NCBI GenBank assembly: GCA_900472485.1
Contig: UCII01000001.1
Coordinates: forward strand, 590,105 to 654,104
DNA from: Hyphomicrobiales bacterium
GTDB lineage: Bacteria; Pseudomonadota; Alphaproteobacteria; Rhizobiales; Rhizobiaceae
DNA length: 64,000 nt
Reading direction: 5' to 3'
A program made the translations under genes and the position numbers. Position 1 is the stretch's first letter. Each line of letters starts with the position of its first letter. Positions 53,478 through 61,943 of the stretch are shown in pieces. Below the pieces are notes generated by a model. It was not told where the DNA came from. It was given only the letters and a program-made list of their open reading frames with translations, and made no database searches.

Positions 53478-53546
53478 ATGGTCGCTCCGCCCATACTATT
53501 ATCATCGTTGATGCATTCCCGCCCTGACCCGATCGAGACAAGATGA
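53478..53546 (+). CDS. 22-codon leader ORF coupled to the lysA-like gene
   Basis: Short frame starting MVAPPILLSS and ending PIETR. It has AAAGGAG (53462-53468) and GGAG (53470-53473) upstream, and its TGA overlaps the ATG of the next gene (ATGA). The next gene has no good ribosome site of its own, so its translation may depend on ribosomes finishing this frame. No homologue recognised. Confidence 0.4.
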   Translation: MVAPPILLSSLMHSRPDPIETR

Positions 53547-54787
53547 CCATCCCTTCCAACGAAACGCTGAGCGCGCTTGCCGCCGAATATGGAACGCCGC
53601 TCTGGATCTATGATGCTGCCGCGATCCGCCGCCGCATCGCGCAACTCTCCGCCTTCGACGTCATTCGCTATGCGCAGAAGGCCTGTTCGAACATTCATAT
53701 CCTGAAAGAGATGCGCAAAGCGGGCGTGCGGGTCGATGCTGTTTCGCTTGGCGAGATCGAGCGGGCGATGCGGGCGGGTTTTTCTGCCGGCAATGCGTCG
53801 GGAGATGCGGAGATCGTCTTCACCGCCGACGTCTTCGACCGACCGACGTTGGAACGCGTCATTGCCGACAAGATCGAGGTGAATATCGGTTCCATCGACA
53901 TGCTGCATCAATTGGGTGAGCGCTCGCCTGGTCACAGAGTATGGCTGCGCATCAATCCCGGTTTCGGGCATGGCCACAGCAAAAAGACCAACACCGGCGG
54001 CGAAACCAGCAAGCACGGAATCTGGTTCGAGCAATTGCAGGAGGCGGTGGCGCTGACGCGGCAATATTCGCTGAAGCTTGTCGGGTTGCACATGCATATC
54101 GGTTCCGGCGTCGATTATGGGCACCTACAGCGTGTCTGCGGTGCAATGACCGGATTTTGCCGCACGCTGGATGTCGATATCGAGGCCATCTCCGCCGGCG
54201 GCGGTCTCTCCGTGCCCTACAGGGAGGGGGAAGAAGAGATCGACCCTGCTCATTACTTTTCGCTCTGGGACAAGGCCCGGCGCGAGATCGAGACGCATGT
54301 CGGCCATCCGATCCGGCTCGAGATCGAGCCGGGGCGCTTCCTGACAGCGGATGCCGGCGTATTGCTGGCAGAAGTGAGAGCGGTCAAGATGATGGGCCGC
54401 AACCGCTTTGTGCTCGTCGATGCCGGCTTCAGCGATCTTGCCAGACCGGCCATGTATGGCAGTTACCACCATATCTCGGTCATTCCCGGCAAGGCGCCTC
54501 GCAATGCTGCCGGAGCAATCTTCCCCACCGTTGTGGCTGGTCCACTCTGTGAATCGGGCGATGTCTTCACCCAGACCGACAACGGCACCGTGGAAAAGCG
54601 CGATTTGCCCGAAGCCCATGTCGGCGACTATCTCGTGTTTCATGGCGCCGGTGCTTACGGCGCGACGATGTCATCGAACTACAACAGCCGTCTCTATGCG
54701 CCAGAAGTGCTGATCGACGGCGAGACGCATCGATTGATCCGCAGGCGCCAGACATTGGATGAGCTGTTCGTGCTGGAAACGATCTAG
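53543..54787 (+). CDS. lysA: Diaminopimelate decarboxylase-like PLP enzyme (fold type III)
   Basis: LysA/ornithine-decarboxylase-family enzyme of 414 residues with an alanine-racemase-like barrel. Visible: YGTPLWIYDAAAIRRRI; the PLP lysine region FDVIRYAQKACSN; VDAVSLGEIERAMRAG; RINPGFGHGHSKKTNTGG; LHMHIGSGVDYGHL; EPGRFLTADAGVLLAEV; GPLCESGDVF with the active-site cysteine; and YGATMSSNYNSR. The motifs are those of meso-diaminopimelate decarboxylase, but a housekeeping lysA would not be expected in a siderophore operon, so this is probably a specialised copy acting on ornithine or another diamino acid, or an epimerase. A terminator follows it. Confidence 0.85.
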   Translation: MTIPSNETLSALAAEYGTPLWIYDAAAIRRRIAQLSAFDVIRYAQKACSNIHILKEMRKAGVRVDAVSLGEIERAMRAGFSAGNASGDAEIVFTADVFDRPTLERVIADKIEVNIGSIDMLHQLGERSPGHRVWLRINPGFGHGHSKKTNTGGETSKHGIWFEQLQEAVALTRQYSLKLVGLHMHIGSGVDYGHLQRVCGAMTGFCRTLDVDIEAISAGGGLSVPYREGEEEIDPAHYFSLWDKARREIETHVGHPIRLEIEPGRFLTADAGVLLAEVRAVKMMGRNRFVLVDAGFSDLARPAMYGSYHHISVIPGKAPRNAAGAIFPTVVAGPLCESGDVFTQTDNGTVEKRDLPEAHVGDYLVFHGAGAYGATMSSNYNSRLYAPEVLIDGETHRLIRRRQTLDELFVLETI

Positions 54788-54814
54788 GCTCAGCTGATTT
54801 CAAAGCGAAGGAAG

Positions 54815-54844
54815 AGCCTCCACTTCGGCCAAGCGGGGGCTTTT
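54815..54844 (+). terminator. Rho-independent terminator after the lysA-like gene
   Basis: AGCCTCC (54815-54821) pairs with GGGGGCT (54835-54841, one G-U pair) with a small inner CTT/AAG pairing, then TTT. It would end the vbsA transcript before the P450 gene. Confidence 0.6.
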
Positions 54845-54945
54845 CTGCGGTTGCGAAATGAATATAGTGACAACGACCGCGCGTCGTGGCGCTCGGCCGT
54901 TCTCACATCGTTACCGGCCGCAAGGCGCGAAAGTTCTGCACCGCT

Positions 54946-56367
54946 ATGCTGGCCTGGCTTGATCAGAAAACCGAAATCGTCGAACACGCCGATCAATTCT
55001 CGCGATATTTCGAGCCGGCTCACGCAGCTTATTATAACGGGAAGCCCGGCCAGCCGTTGAAGCTGATGCTGCAGGCGCGCAGCGACTTCCTGTCGATCTG
55101 GCGCCGCGCCGATTATCGCGAACATGTGGCGGAGTTCAAGCTTCTGGGCCGCCAGCTCATCATTGTCAATTCGCCTGAAGCCATCCGCTATGTGGTGGCC
55201 AAACGCCACGAGAATTTCGAGCGCAAGACGCCGCAGATGCGGCGTGCTCTTGAATATCTTTTGGGCGACGGCTTGTTCATTTCCGACAAGGAAACCTGGA
55301 AACAACGTCGGCCGCTGGTCTCCGATATAGTGCATAAAAACCGCGTGCCGGCCTTTGGCGCGATCATGCAGAGCACAGCAAGCGAGCTTGCCGATAGATG
55401 GCAGAGCCTGGGTGAAGGCGCTGAAGTCAACGCCCTGTTCGAGATGGCGGGACTGACGGCGGAGATCATCTCTCGTAGCGTCTTCGGCAATGATCTTGGC
55501 GAGGAGAGCGCCAATGCGGTCACCGAAGGCTTTGCAAGTTACCAGTCGCTGGTCGATTCGGTCAATTTCGGCTATTTTCTAGGATTCGATGAGGGTTTGC
55601 CGATCATCAGGACGCCGAGCTTGAGCCGGTCGGTGAAACGCATTCACCGGATCATCGATCAGGTAATCGAAGATCATCTGGCCGGCAAGGGTGACAATAG
55701 CTCGATGGTCGAGCTGTTGATCCGACGGCAGCAGCGCAATCCCGAGCTGAAACTCGATGTCGTGGCGCTTCGAAACGAGGCTGCTACCATCTTCATGGCC
55801 GGCCACGAAACCACGGCGGCGACCCTGACCTGGGCCTGGTATCTGCTCGCGGGTGCGCCCTGGGTGGAGGAGGCGGTCCTTGCGGAAATCGAGGCTGTCT
55901 GCGGCGATCGGGTCCCTTCGATCGATGATGTTGCAAAGCTCGACTGGTGCCGTGCAGTCATCGAAGAGACGTTGCGCCTCTATCCCCCGGTGCCGATCCT
56001 GGCACGCCAGGCCGCCGAGCCGGATCAGATCGGCGACGTGAGGGTCCGCAAGGCGGCACTAGTTCTGATCGTGCCATGGATACTGCATCGTACGGAGTCG
56101 CTCTTCCCCGAGCCGCACCGCTTTTATCCAGAGCGTTTCCTCGGCGAGGCACGGCCGGCGCCCTACAGCTATATTCCCTTCGCTGCCGGCCCACGCGTAT
56201 GCCCCGGTCTGCAATTCGGCCTCACCGAGGCGATCCTCTGCCTGGCGATCCTGGCGCAGCGTTTTCGCGTTCGGATCAGGGATGGACATAAGATCAAGCC
56301 CCAATGCCGTCTGACGCTTCGTCCCCGTGACGGCATGCCCGTGACATTGCATAGGCGCCGGGGATGA
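54946..56367 (+). CDS. Cytochrome P450 monooxygenase
   Basis: Soluble bacterial P450 of about 473 residues. I-helix oxygen motif FMAGHETTAATLTWAW, K-helix E-x-x-R as VIEETLRLYPPVPIL, PERF as YPERFLG, and the heme-binding loop FAAGPRVCPGLQFG with the thiolate cysteine. The layout (LGDGLFISDKETWKQRRPLV) is that of eukaryote-like class II-type bacterial P450s often acting on lipids or fatty acids. The frame is open from a GTG at 54886, but that start has no ribosome site and would precede a possible third ECF-type promoter; ATG 54946 is used with caution. Its stop overlaps the acyltransferase start (ATGA), so the two enzymes work together. No ferredoxin partner is nearby. Confidence 0.9.
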   Translation: MLAWLDQKTEIVEHADQFSRYFEPAHAAYYNGKPGQPLKLMLQARSDFLSIWRRADYREHVAEFKLLGRQLIIVNSPEAIRYVVAKRHENFERKTPQMRRALEYLLGDGLFISDKETWKQRRPLVSDIVHKNRVPAFGAIMQSTASELADRWQSLGEGAEVNALFEMAGLTAEIISRSVFGNDLGEESANAVTEGFASYQSLVDSVNFGYFLGFDEGLPIIRTPSLSRSVKRIHRIIDQVIEDHLAGKGDNSSMVELLIRRQQRNPELKLDVVALRNEAATIFMAGHETTAATLTWAWYLLAGAPWVEEAVLAEIEAVCGDRVPSIDDVAKLDWCRAVIEETLRLYPPVPILARQAAEPDQIGDVRVRKAALVLIVPWILHRTESLFPEPHRFYPERFLGEARPAPYSYIPFAAGPRVCPGLQFGLTEAILCLAILAQRFRVRIRDGHKIKPQCRLTLRPRDGMPVTLHRRRG

Positions 56368-57353
56368 CGACCGAGACCGATAAAAAAGTCGTCGCCGGCA
56401 AGCGCAAGGCCTGGACCTATGAGCCTCCGAAAGCTCCGCCCCTTGCCGATTTCGCCGCTGGCGGCGACCGGCGCAAGGCATTTCTGCGCTATTGGCTTTA
56501 CGAGAATGTCCACAACGCCATAGATCTCTTCCTCTATTTTGCCTTCATGCTATTGCCGGCGAGCCTCTGCTCCGACCTTGGCGGTTGGCTCGGACGCATG
56601 CTGGCACCCCGCTTCCACAAGGGTGCTTACGCGCGCGCTGCGGCCAATCTCAAGATGATAAGGCCCGAGCTTGGCGATGCAGAGATCGAGAAGCTTCTCA
56701 GGGCTTATGCCGATTCTCAAGGGCGGCAGATGGCGGAATATTCAGTCGTGCCGAGACTGGCACGGCGGCACGTCCGCATGATTGGCACCGAGGGACTGGT
56801 CGAGTGTTGCAGCAAAGGGCCGGTGATCTTCATCGCGCCCCATATCAGTAACTGGGAGGTACTCTGGCATTGCCTTCTCGACATGGGGCTCGACGTCACC
56901 ATGAATTACGACCCGCCCAAACGCCGCTCACGCCACTATATCGTCAACCGGCTACGGAAAGGCGCTGGCCTCGGCATTCTGAAACCCGGCCGCAGCTTCG
57001 TGCGCCCGGCTCTCAGAATTTTGGAAAACGGCGGCAACCTGCTGATGTTCTGTGACGAGGGTTTCAACGGGTACATCCGGGCGCCTTTTTTCGGAAGGCC
57101 CGCGCATCTTGAAGGCAATTATGCTCTCGTCGCCCGCATGGCGCGGAGGACGAATGCATTGATCTATCCGGTTTATATTGTTCGGGAGAAGGGTGCCTTT
57201 TCTCTCTTACGATCATTAGCCTCATTTAAGCTGGAAATGATAGGCGGCACTGAGGATCAACTTATGGAGGATGTGAAGCTTCTCAACGCCGTTATCGAAC
57301 CAATCGTACGCGAACATCCGGCCGAATGGTACTTTGTGGACAACCGTATATGA
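56364..57353 (+). CDS. LpxL/HtrB-like acyltransferase
   Basis: Lysophospholipid/lipid A-type acyltransferase of 329 residues. One N-terminal hydrophobic stretch (NAIDLFLYFAFMLLPASL), then the family core: the H-x4-D/E catalytic motif as FIAPHISNWEVLW, RSFVRPALRILENGGNLLMF, CDEGFNGYIRAPFFGRPAHL and YPVYIVREKGAF. Family members transfer an acyl chain to lipid A or to a lipid-linked acceptor at the inner membrane. It is translationally coupled to the P450, which suggests that a fatty-acyl group is both oxidised and attached, either to the siderophore or to a surface lipid. About 30 residues of basic N-terminal tail precede the core. Acceptor unknown. Confidence 0.85.
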   Translation: MTTETDKKVVAGKRKAWTYEPPKAPPLADFAAGGDRRKAFLRYWLYENVHNAIDLFLYFAFMLLPASLCSDLGGWLGRMLAPRFHKGAYARAAANLKMIRPELGDAEIEKLLRAYADSQGRQMAEYSVVPRLARRHVRMIGTEGLVECCSKGPVIFIAPHISNWEVLWHCLLDMGLDVTMNYDPPKRRSRHYIVNRLRKGAGLGILKPGRSFVRPALRILENGGNLLMFCDEGFNGYIRAPFFGRPAHLEGNYALVARMARRTNALIYPVYIVREKGAFSLLRSLASFKLEMIGGTEDQLMEDVKLLNAVIEPIVREHPAEWYFVDNRI

Positions 57354-57881
57354 AGCGAAACGCCATCACCAAGCGAGGAAAATAGGAGATCGATAATCTT
57401 TTCGATCAGAAGACAACGTTAATATGATGGAATATATTGCCAATGACTAATCGCCGGATCATTAACGTTGCCCACAAATGACGTCGGCGCAGAGCCTGGC
57501 TCAACACCGATTATCAAATATGAGCGTCATTGCGACTTCATTGATACATCGAAAGATGATCGCCGTGATCACGGTGGGTCTCTTTCTGCAGCTTACTGTC
57601 GCGGATAGCGAAAATGTGAATCATCGACTTCGCTCAAGGCGATAGGCGCCGAGTTATACATTTTTTGATATAATCTGCGTTCAAAATGGTGAAAGAAGCT
57701 TCGTGGTATGTGGTATGGGATCAAATTTACGTTTGACTACATTCGTTAATTGTTACCTATTGCGAGAGTGCCATTTTGGGTATAGTTGAAAGGCAACGAA
57801 CCTCCGCCGGCATAGGTTGAGGTGACTATAAAATTTCAACCTTATGCTGCCGCCAATTTAATTAGCTAAGACACATAGAAT
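57354..57881. other. AT-rich intergenic stretch before the polysaccharide island
   Basis: About 530 bases with no frame that has a ribosome site or a recognisable product. Composition falls from GC-rich on the left to AT-rich on the right, so this gap is the boundary between the siderophore locus and the glycan genes. It should hold the promoter for the rightward glycosyltransferase genes; no hexamer pair is clear enough to call. Confidence 0.5.
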
Positions 57882-59099
57882 ATGCCAAGTATACTAATTC
57901 TTACTACGTATCCTCTTGTTAATCCCAGGCACGGCGGGCAGATACGTGCTAAAAATATTCGCGACCAATTTCAGGCGGCCGGTTGGCGCGTTCTCAATGT
58001 GGCTGTTTTTGAAGAGGATTCTTACAGAGAGGCTGCGCCTTGGGATGTTGTATTCCCGACGACTTCGCCGCACAGAAAGTTTCGCGGCAAAAACGTTATG
58101 TTTATAGGTGATTTGCAGACTTCCAAATTTGTTGGCGACAAGGCTAATCAAGCTCTGATATTATCGAGACTTCCAACTGATATAGATGTAGTTCACGTGG
58201 AGCAGCCGTGGCTTTGGCCGGTGGCTCTGGCATATCGACAACGAATTAACTCAAAAGTATTGTTGTCTTATGGAAGTCAAAATATAGAATATGAGCTGAA
58301 AAGAGGTATAGTTGATTCTTTGTCAGGGGGCGGCTATCAGGATATACTAGAAGATATTATTAGTGAGATAATGTCGCTGGAAAAAGGCGCCACCTGTGAC
58401 GCGGATGTGGTCATTTGTGTTTCGTCATCTGATGGGGTGATTCATCGAGAATGGGGTGCGCGGCAAGTCGTCATCGCGCCGAATGGAGTGGAGTGTCGGC
58501 AGGCAGACAAAGAGCGATTGGAGTATTGGCGGTATAAATTCGGTGCCGTCAAATTTTTAATATACGTGGCGAGTGCTCACCCGCCAAATTTTACACGCTT
58601 TCATGAGATTGTGGGCGGTAGTTTAGCGTGCTTTCCTCCCGATGCAAAGCTTGTTGTTGTTGGCTCGGTGTCAGAGCACATTTACCGCGAGTGCGTAAAA
58701 GGAGCCTTTTCTTCCGTTAATATGTCGCGGCTTGAGTTATTATTTGAGCTGCCTAATATTGATCTTGATGCTATTAAGGCATTGGCTCATGGTTATCTTT
58801 TGCCAATCCCATTCGGAGGAGGCACAAATTTGAAGACAGCCGAAGCCTTGATCTCAGAGAAATTCGTAGTGGGGACTCGCGCGGCTTTTAGAGGATTTGA
58901 GCAGTATATGAATGGTCCGGGGGTTCATGTTTTTGAAAGTCCCGATGAAATGCATAAGTTAGTTCGGCATGTATTTGCCCAGGAGCCGAGAAAAGCCAAG
59001 CACTCGGATTTTCTGAAGCCGTTAACCTGGAGAAGCTGTATTCAGCCGATGTTACTGGCGATCTCCGATAAATTAGGGCCGGTAGGTGTTGGCAAATGA
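57882..59099 (+). CDS. Glycosyltransferase, GT4-like
   Basis: GT-B fold glycosyltransferase of 405 residues. N-terminal Rossmann half begins SILILTTYPLVNPRHGGQIR, a common start of GT4 enzymes; VVHVEQPWLWPVALAYRQ follows. C-terminal half has ADVVICVSSSDGVIHREWGA, VVIAPNGVE, KLVVVGSV, PIPFGGGTNLKTAEALISEK and FVVGTRAAFRGFE, which corresponds to the donor-binding E-x7-E region (here with GTNLKTAEA). Probably adds a sugar to a lipid-linked surface polysaccharide. No good ribosome site before the ATG. Its stop overlaps the next glycosyltransferase start (ATGA). AT-richer than the operon to the left. Confidence 0.82.
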   Translation: MPSILILTTYPLVNPRHGGQIRAKNIRDQFQAAGWRVLNVAVFEEDSYREAAPWDVVFPTTSPHRKFRGKNVMFIGDLQTSKFVGDKANQALILSRLPTDIDVVHVEQPWLWPVALAYRQRINSKVLLSYGSQNIEYELKRGIVDSLSGGGYQDILEDIISEIMSLEKGATCDADVVICVSSSDGVIHREWGARQVVIAPNGVECRQADKERLEYWRYKFGAVKFLIYVASAHPPNFTRFHEIVGGSLACFPPDAKLVVVGSVSEHIYRECVKGAFSSVNMSRLELLFELPNIDLDAIKALAHGYLLPIPFGGGTNLKTAEALISEKFVVGTRAAFRGFEQYMNGPGVHVFESPDEMHKLVRHVFAQEPRKAKHSDFLKPLTWRSCIQPMLLAISDKLGPVGVGK

Positions 59100-60742
59100 C
59101 TATATGGCTAGACGTGACGACTTTACTTGGATGGAACCGGCCACCGGTAGGGATTGTAAGGACTGAATTGGAGCTCGCTAGATATGTCCGCGCAACTGCC
59201 AATAAGCCGCGCATGGACATGTGCGTTTATAATCGAGAAGCTGATGAATTTCGAAGATTATCGGCGGCTCAGGAAGAAAAGATTGATGCGTTCTTGAGTG
59301 GCGAGCTTTTTTTGCCAAGCGAGCAGCCATATCTCTCAGATGTGTTCTCAAAGATAGACAGCGTTACATCTGTGCCAGAAGCCGCACTTTTCCGTTTCTT
59401 TTTTGGAAGATTCAGCCGTCTTCGCTACTCGGTTGATCCAATAGAAAACGATTGCTTACGCGGTTGGATTTGCGATTCGGCTAAACCGCGCAGTAGGTTC
59501 GATCTCGAGGTTAGGGCAAACGGCAGTGCTATCTATACGACGCGATCCGATAAGTTTCGAACTGACCTCAAGGATGCTAACATTCTTGATGGAAATTGTG
59601 CATTTGAGGTTCCCATAAAGGAGCTTTTGGGGCCATTATATAGCGCAAATGTTCAAGACGTTGAACTAGTGATCGGTGGGAGAAAGCCCACGGTAATAGC
59701 TCGCATAAGTTTGAACAGAAAATTCCTTCGAGAAGACTTTGAGCGGAAAAAGAAGATTTCGGATGGAGAAAGTATAGTTTTCCGAAATAATGATGTATAT
59801 CTTACGGCTGGTCTTGATTGGGATAATAAAAATTTCAAAAATATCTATAAGCAGAAGGCGATGTTGGGATTCAGTGTCGTAGGTTTCTGTTATGATTTAA
59901 TTCCGGTGAAATATCCTCAATGGTGCATGGCGGATGTGGCGTCTTTTTTTTCAAACTACTTTGTTGATCTGAGTTGGTGTGCCGACCATTTGTTTTGTAT
60001 TTCGGAGCGTAGTCAGATTGATTATATAGATTTCGCGACTCGGGCGGGGTGTCGGATACCTAACACCTCGACAATTCGATTGGGTTCTAACTTTGTTTCT
60101 AACAAATTCAGTGGCGGGGATCGAAATATCCCGGTAAAAGAGGAAATTAGGAAAATCCTAAAGACCGAATATATTCTTTATGTTTCTACGATTGAGCGTC
60201 GCAAAAATCATGAGGTGCTGTATCGGGCATATACTCGATTAGTTGACTGCGGTGTACGTGATCTACCCAACTTGGTATTCGTTGGTATGTCTGGTTGGGG
60301 CACAAGCGAGCTTCTTTCTGATATAGCTAATGATCCTCGAACTAAGGGATTAATTACGATCCTGAATCACGTCAATGACAGTGAATTATCAAGCTTATAT
60401 GCGAATGCTAAGTTCACAGCCTTTCCTTCGCTGTATGAGGGCTGGGGCCTTCCAGTTGCAGAGTCTCTTGCTCATGGGAAGTTTTGTTTGTGCTCAGACC
60501 AAGGTTCTCTAGTTGAAATCGCTGGAGATCTCCTGGAATATATTGATCCGTGGAACGTGCAGGAATGGGCGAATCGTATTCGATTGTTAGTCCAAAATCC
60601 TGATATTCTAGCGGCAAAGGAGGGATTGATTCGTAATAAGTTTCAATCGGATAGCTGGTTGAGCTGCGTATCTGAGATTTTTAAGACAATAGATCCCAAT
60701 GCACTTTTGGAGATCCATGGTGGCATGCGTTCTATGCGTTAG
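59096..60742 (+). CDS. GT4 glycosyltransferase with an inserted beta domain
   Basis: Glycosyltransferase of 548 residues. N-terminal part begins TIWLDVTTLLGWNRPPVGIV, common in GT4 enzymes of rhizobial polysaccharide clusters. At about residues 110-205 it carries an extra domain (NDCLRGWICDSAKPRSRFDL, RSDKFRTDL, NCAFEVPI) of the type that looks like a small beta-sandwich found within other surface-glycan transferases. The catalytic half follows: YVSTIERRKNHEVLYRAYTR, LVFVGMSGWGTSELL, FPSLYEGWGLPVAESLAHGK (the E-x7-E motif) and SLVEIAGDLLEYIDP. Coupled to the preceding transferase by ATGA. Role: chain assembly of a surface polysaccharide; sugar unknown. Confidence 0.82.
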   Translation: MTIWLDVTTLLGWNRPPVGIVRTELELARYVRATANKPRMDMCVYNREADEFRRLSAAQEEKIDAFLSGELFLPSEQPYLSDVFSKIDSVTSVPEAALFRFFFGRFSRLRYSVDPIENDCLRGWICDSAKPRSRFDLEVRANGSAIYTTRSDKFRTDLKDANILDGNCAFEVPIKELLGPLYSANVQDVELVIGGRKPTVIARISLNRKFLREDFERKKKISDGESIVFRNNDVYLTAGLDWDNKNFKNIYKQKAMLGFSVVGFCYDLIPVKYPQWCMADVASFFSNYFVDLSWCADHLFCISERSQIDYIDFATRAGCRIPNTSTIRLGSNFVSNKFSGGDRNIPVKEEIRKILKTEYILYVSTIERRKNHEVLYRAYTRLVDCGVRDLPNLVFVGMSGWGTSELLSDIANDPRTKGLITILNHVNDSELSSLYANAKFTAFPSLYEGWGLPVAESLAHGKFCLCSDQGSLVEIAGDLLEYIDPWNVQEWANRIRLLVQNPDILAAKEGLIRNKFQSDSWLSCVSEIFKTIDPNALLEIHGGMRSMR

Positions 60743-60972
60743 GCCAAGTAAACGCAACACCACTTTGCTATATGCTGATGCGGAAGTCGCTTCTATCTCT
60801 GTGAGACCAATGATGATTATTGTGTAATTCGAGCTTGCCTTGCCAGGGGATCACTCGTTTGTAGCTCAGATCATCATGTTTCTACTCGAGAGTTTCATCA
60901 GGCGGTCATAGAGGGTAAGTGGGGCGTCGTTTATTGGTTCGAAGGTATTGGTCCATATTGGAGCTTCTGTAG

Positions 60973-61755
60973 ATGCATCCATTTGTAAATGCCCTAATAC
61001 GCAAGCGGCAGGTTATGGGTGCTGTTATCTTACGTGATATGCGAACGCGTTTCTTTAATCATGGCTTGGGTTTCGCGTTGGTTCCATTGTGGCCTTTTGT
61101 GCATATAGGAGTTTTGATAGTTATTCGTACGGTAACCGATAGGATAGCGCCCTATGGCGACAGTACGGCGGTATTCTACGCCACTGGATTGGTCCCGACA
61201 CTGATGTTTAGCTATGTTTCTCGCTTTATGGGACTGTCACTGGTCATGAACAAACCAATGTTATCTTTTCCTGCAGTACACATAATTGATGTTATGATGG
61301 CGCGCGCGTGTCTCGAGCTTGCTGGGGCGTGTATTACTTTGTCTCTTATGGTTAGCGTTCTCTGGTTATCAGGGCAGAACCCTTTTCCTGTTGATTTGAA
61401 CGAGGCAATTTTTTGCTATTTCGCAACGATGTTACTTGCTGTTGGGTGCGGGACTCTTGTTGGAATAGCATCTTTGGTGATGCCTATTATGGTCACAATA
61501 TATGCACTGGTTATTATTATTCTATATCTATCTTCGGGCACATTATTTGTAGCATCGAATCTACCGGTTGGAATTGGTGAGGCTTTGGCGTTCAACCCGC
61601 TGCTTGTTTGCGTTGAGTGGATGCGGACGGCATTTTACGCTAGTTATAGCGATCGACTGGTTGATAAATTATATGTGCTAGCCTGGGGTGTGTCCACTCT
61701 GACTGCCGGACTTGCGGTTGAGCGTATTTTTAGACGGCAACTGCTAGAGGCTTAA
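60973..61755 (+). CDS. ABC-2 polysaccharide export permease (Wzm/KpsM-like)
   Basis: Inner-membrane permease of 260 residues with six hydrophobic spans and the KpsM/Wzm family start (RQVMGAVILRDMRTRFFNHG, then LGFALVPLWPFVHIGVLIVI). GGAG lies nine bases before the ATG. Such permeases export lipid-linked polysaccharide together with an ATPase (Wzt/KpsT). No ATPase gene is present next to it within the window, and the sequence after it goes to an unrelated frame; the partner may lie beyond the right end, or have been lost. AT-rich relative to the left two thirds of the window. Confidence 0.85.
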   Translation: MHPFVNALIRKRQVMGAVILRDMRTRFFNHGLGFALVPLWPFVHIGVLIVIRTVTDRIAPYGDSTAVFYATGLVPTLMFSYVSRFMGLSLVMNKPMLSFPAVHIIDVMMARACLELAGACITLSLMVSVLWLSGQNPFPVDLNEAIFCYFATMLLAVGCGTLVGIASLVMPIMVTIYALVIIILYLSSGTLFVASNLPVGIGEALAFNPLLVCVEWMRTAFYASYSDRLVDKLYVLAWGVSTLTAGLAVERIFRRQLLEA

Positions 61756-61943
61756 GTAGCTCAGCGTGGACATTTAAACTCGCGTTTTTAGCGGGCGAAT
61801 AGGTTTAATGGTATGTCACCAAAGGATACGGAACCGCCTTTGGGAGTTATTAGAAAATCTATGTATGACTATTTAGTTGATTAAAGGCTAATGTCAAAAA
61901 GGGAAGGCGGTAGACGATTATATATACCGCCAAATGGTGAAGA

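Noticed and set aside
61813..61884. 23-residue frame between the export permease and the next gene
   Set aside because: No ribosome site and no hydrophobic or conserved pattern; left as non-coding.
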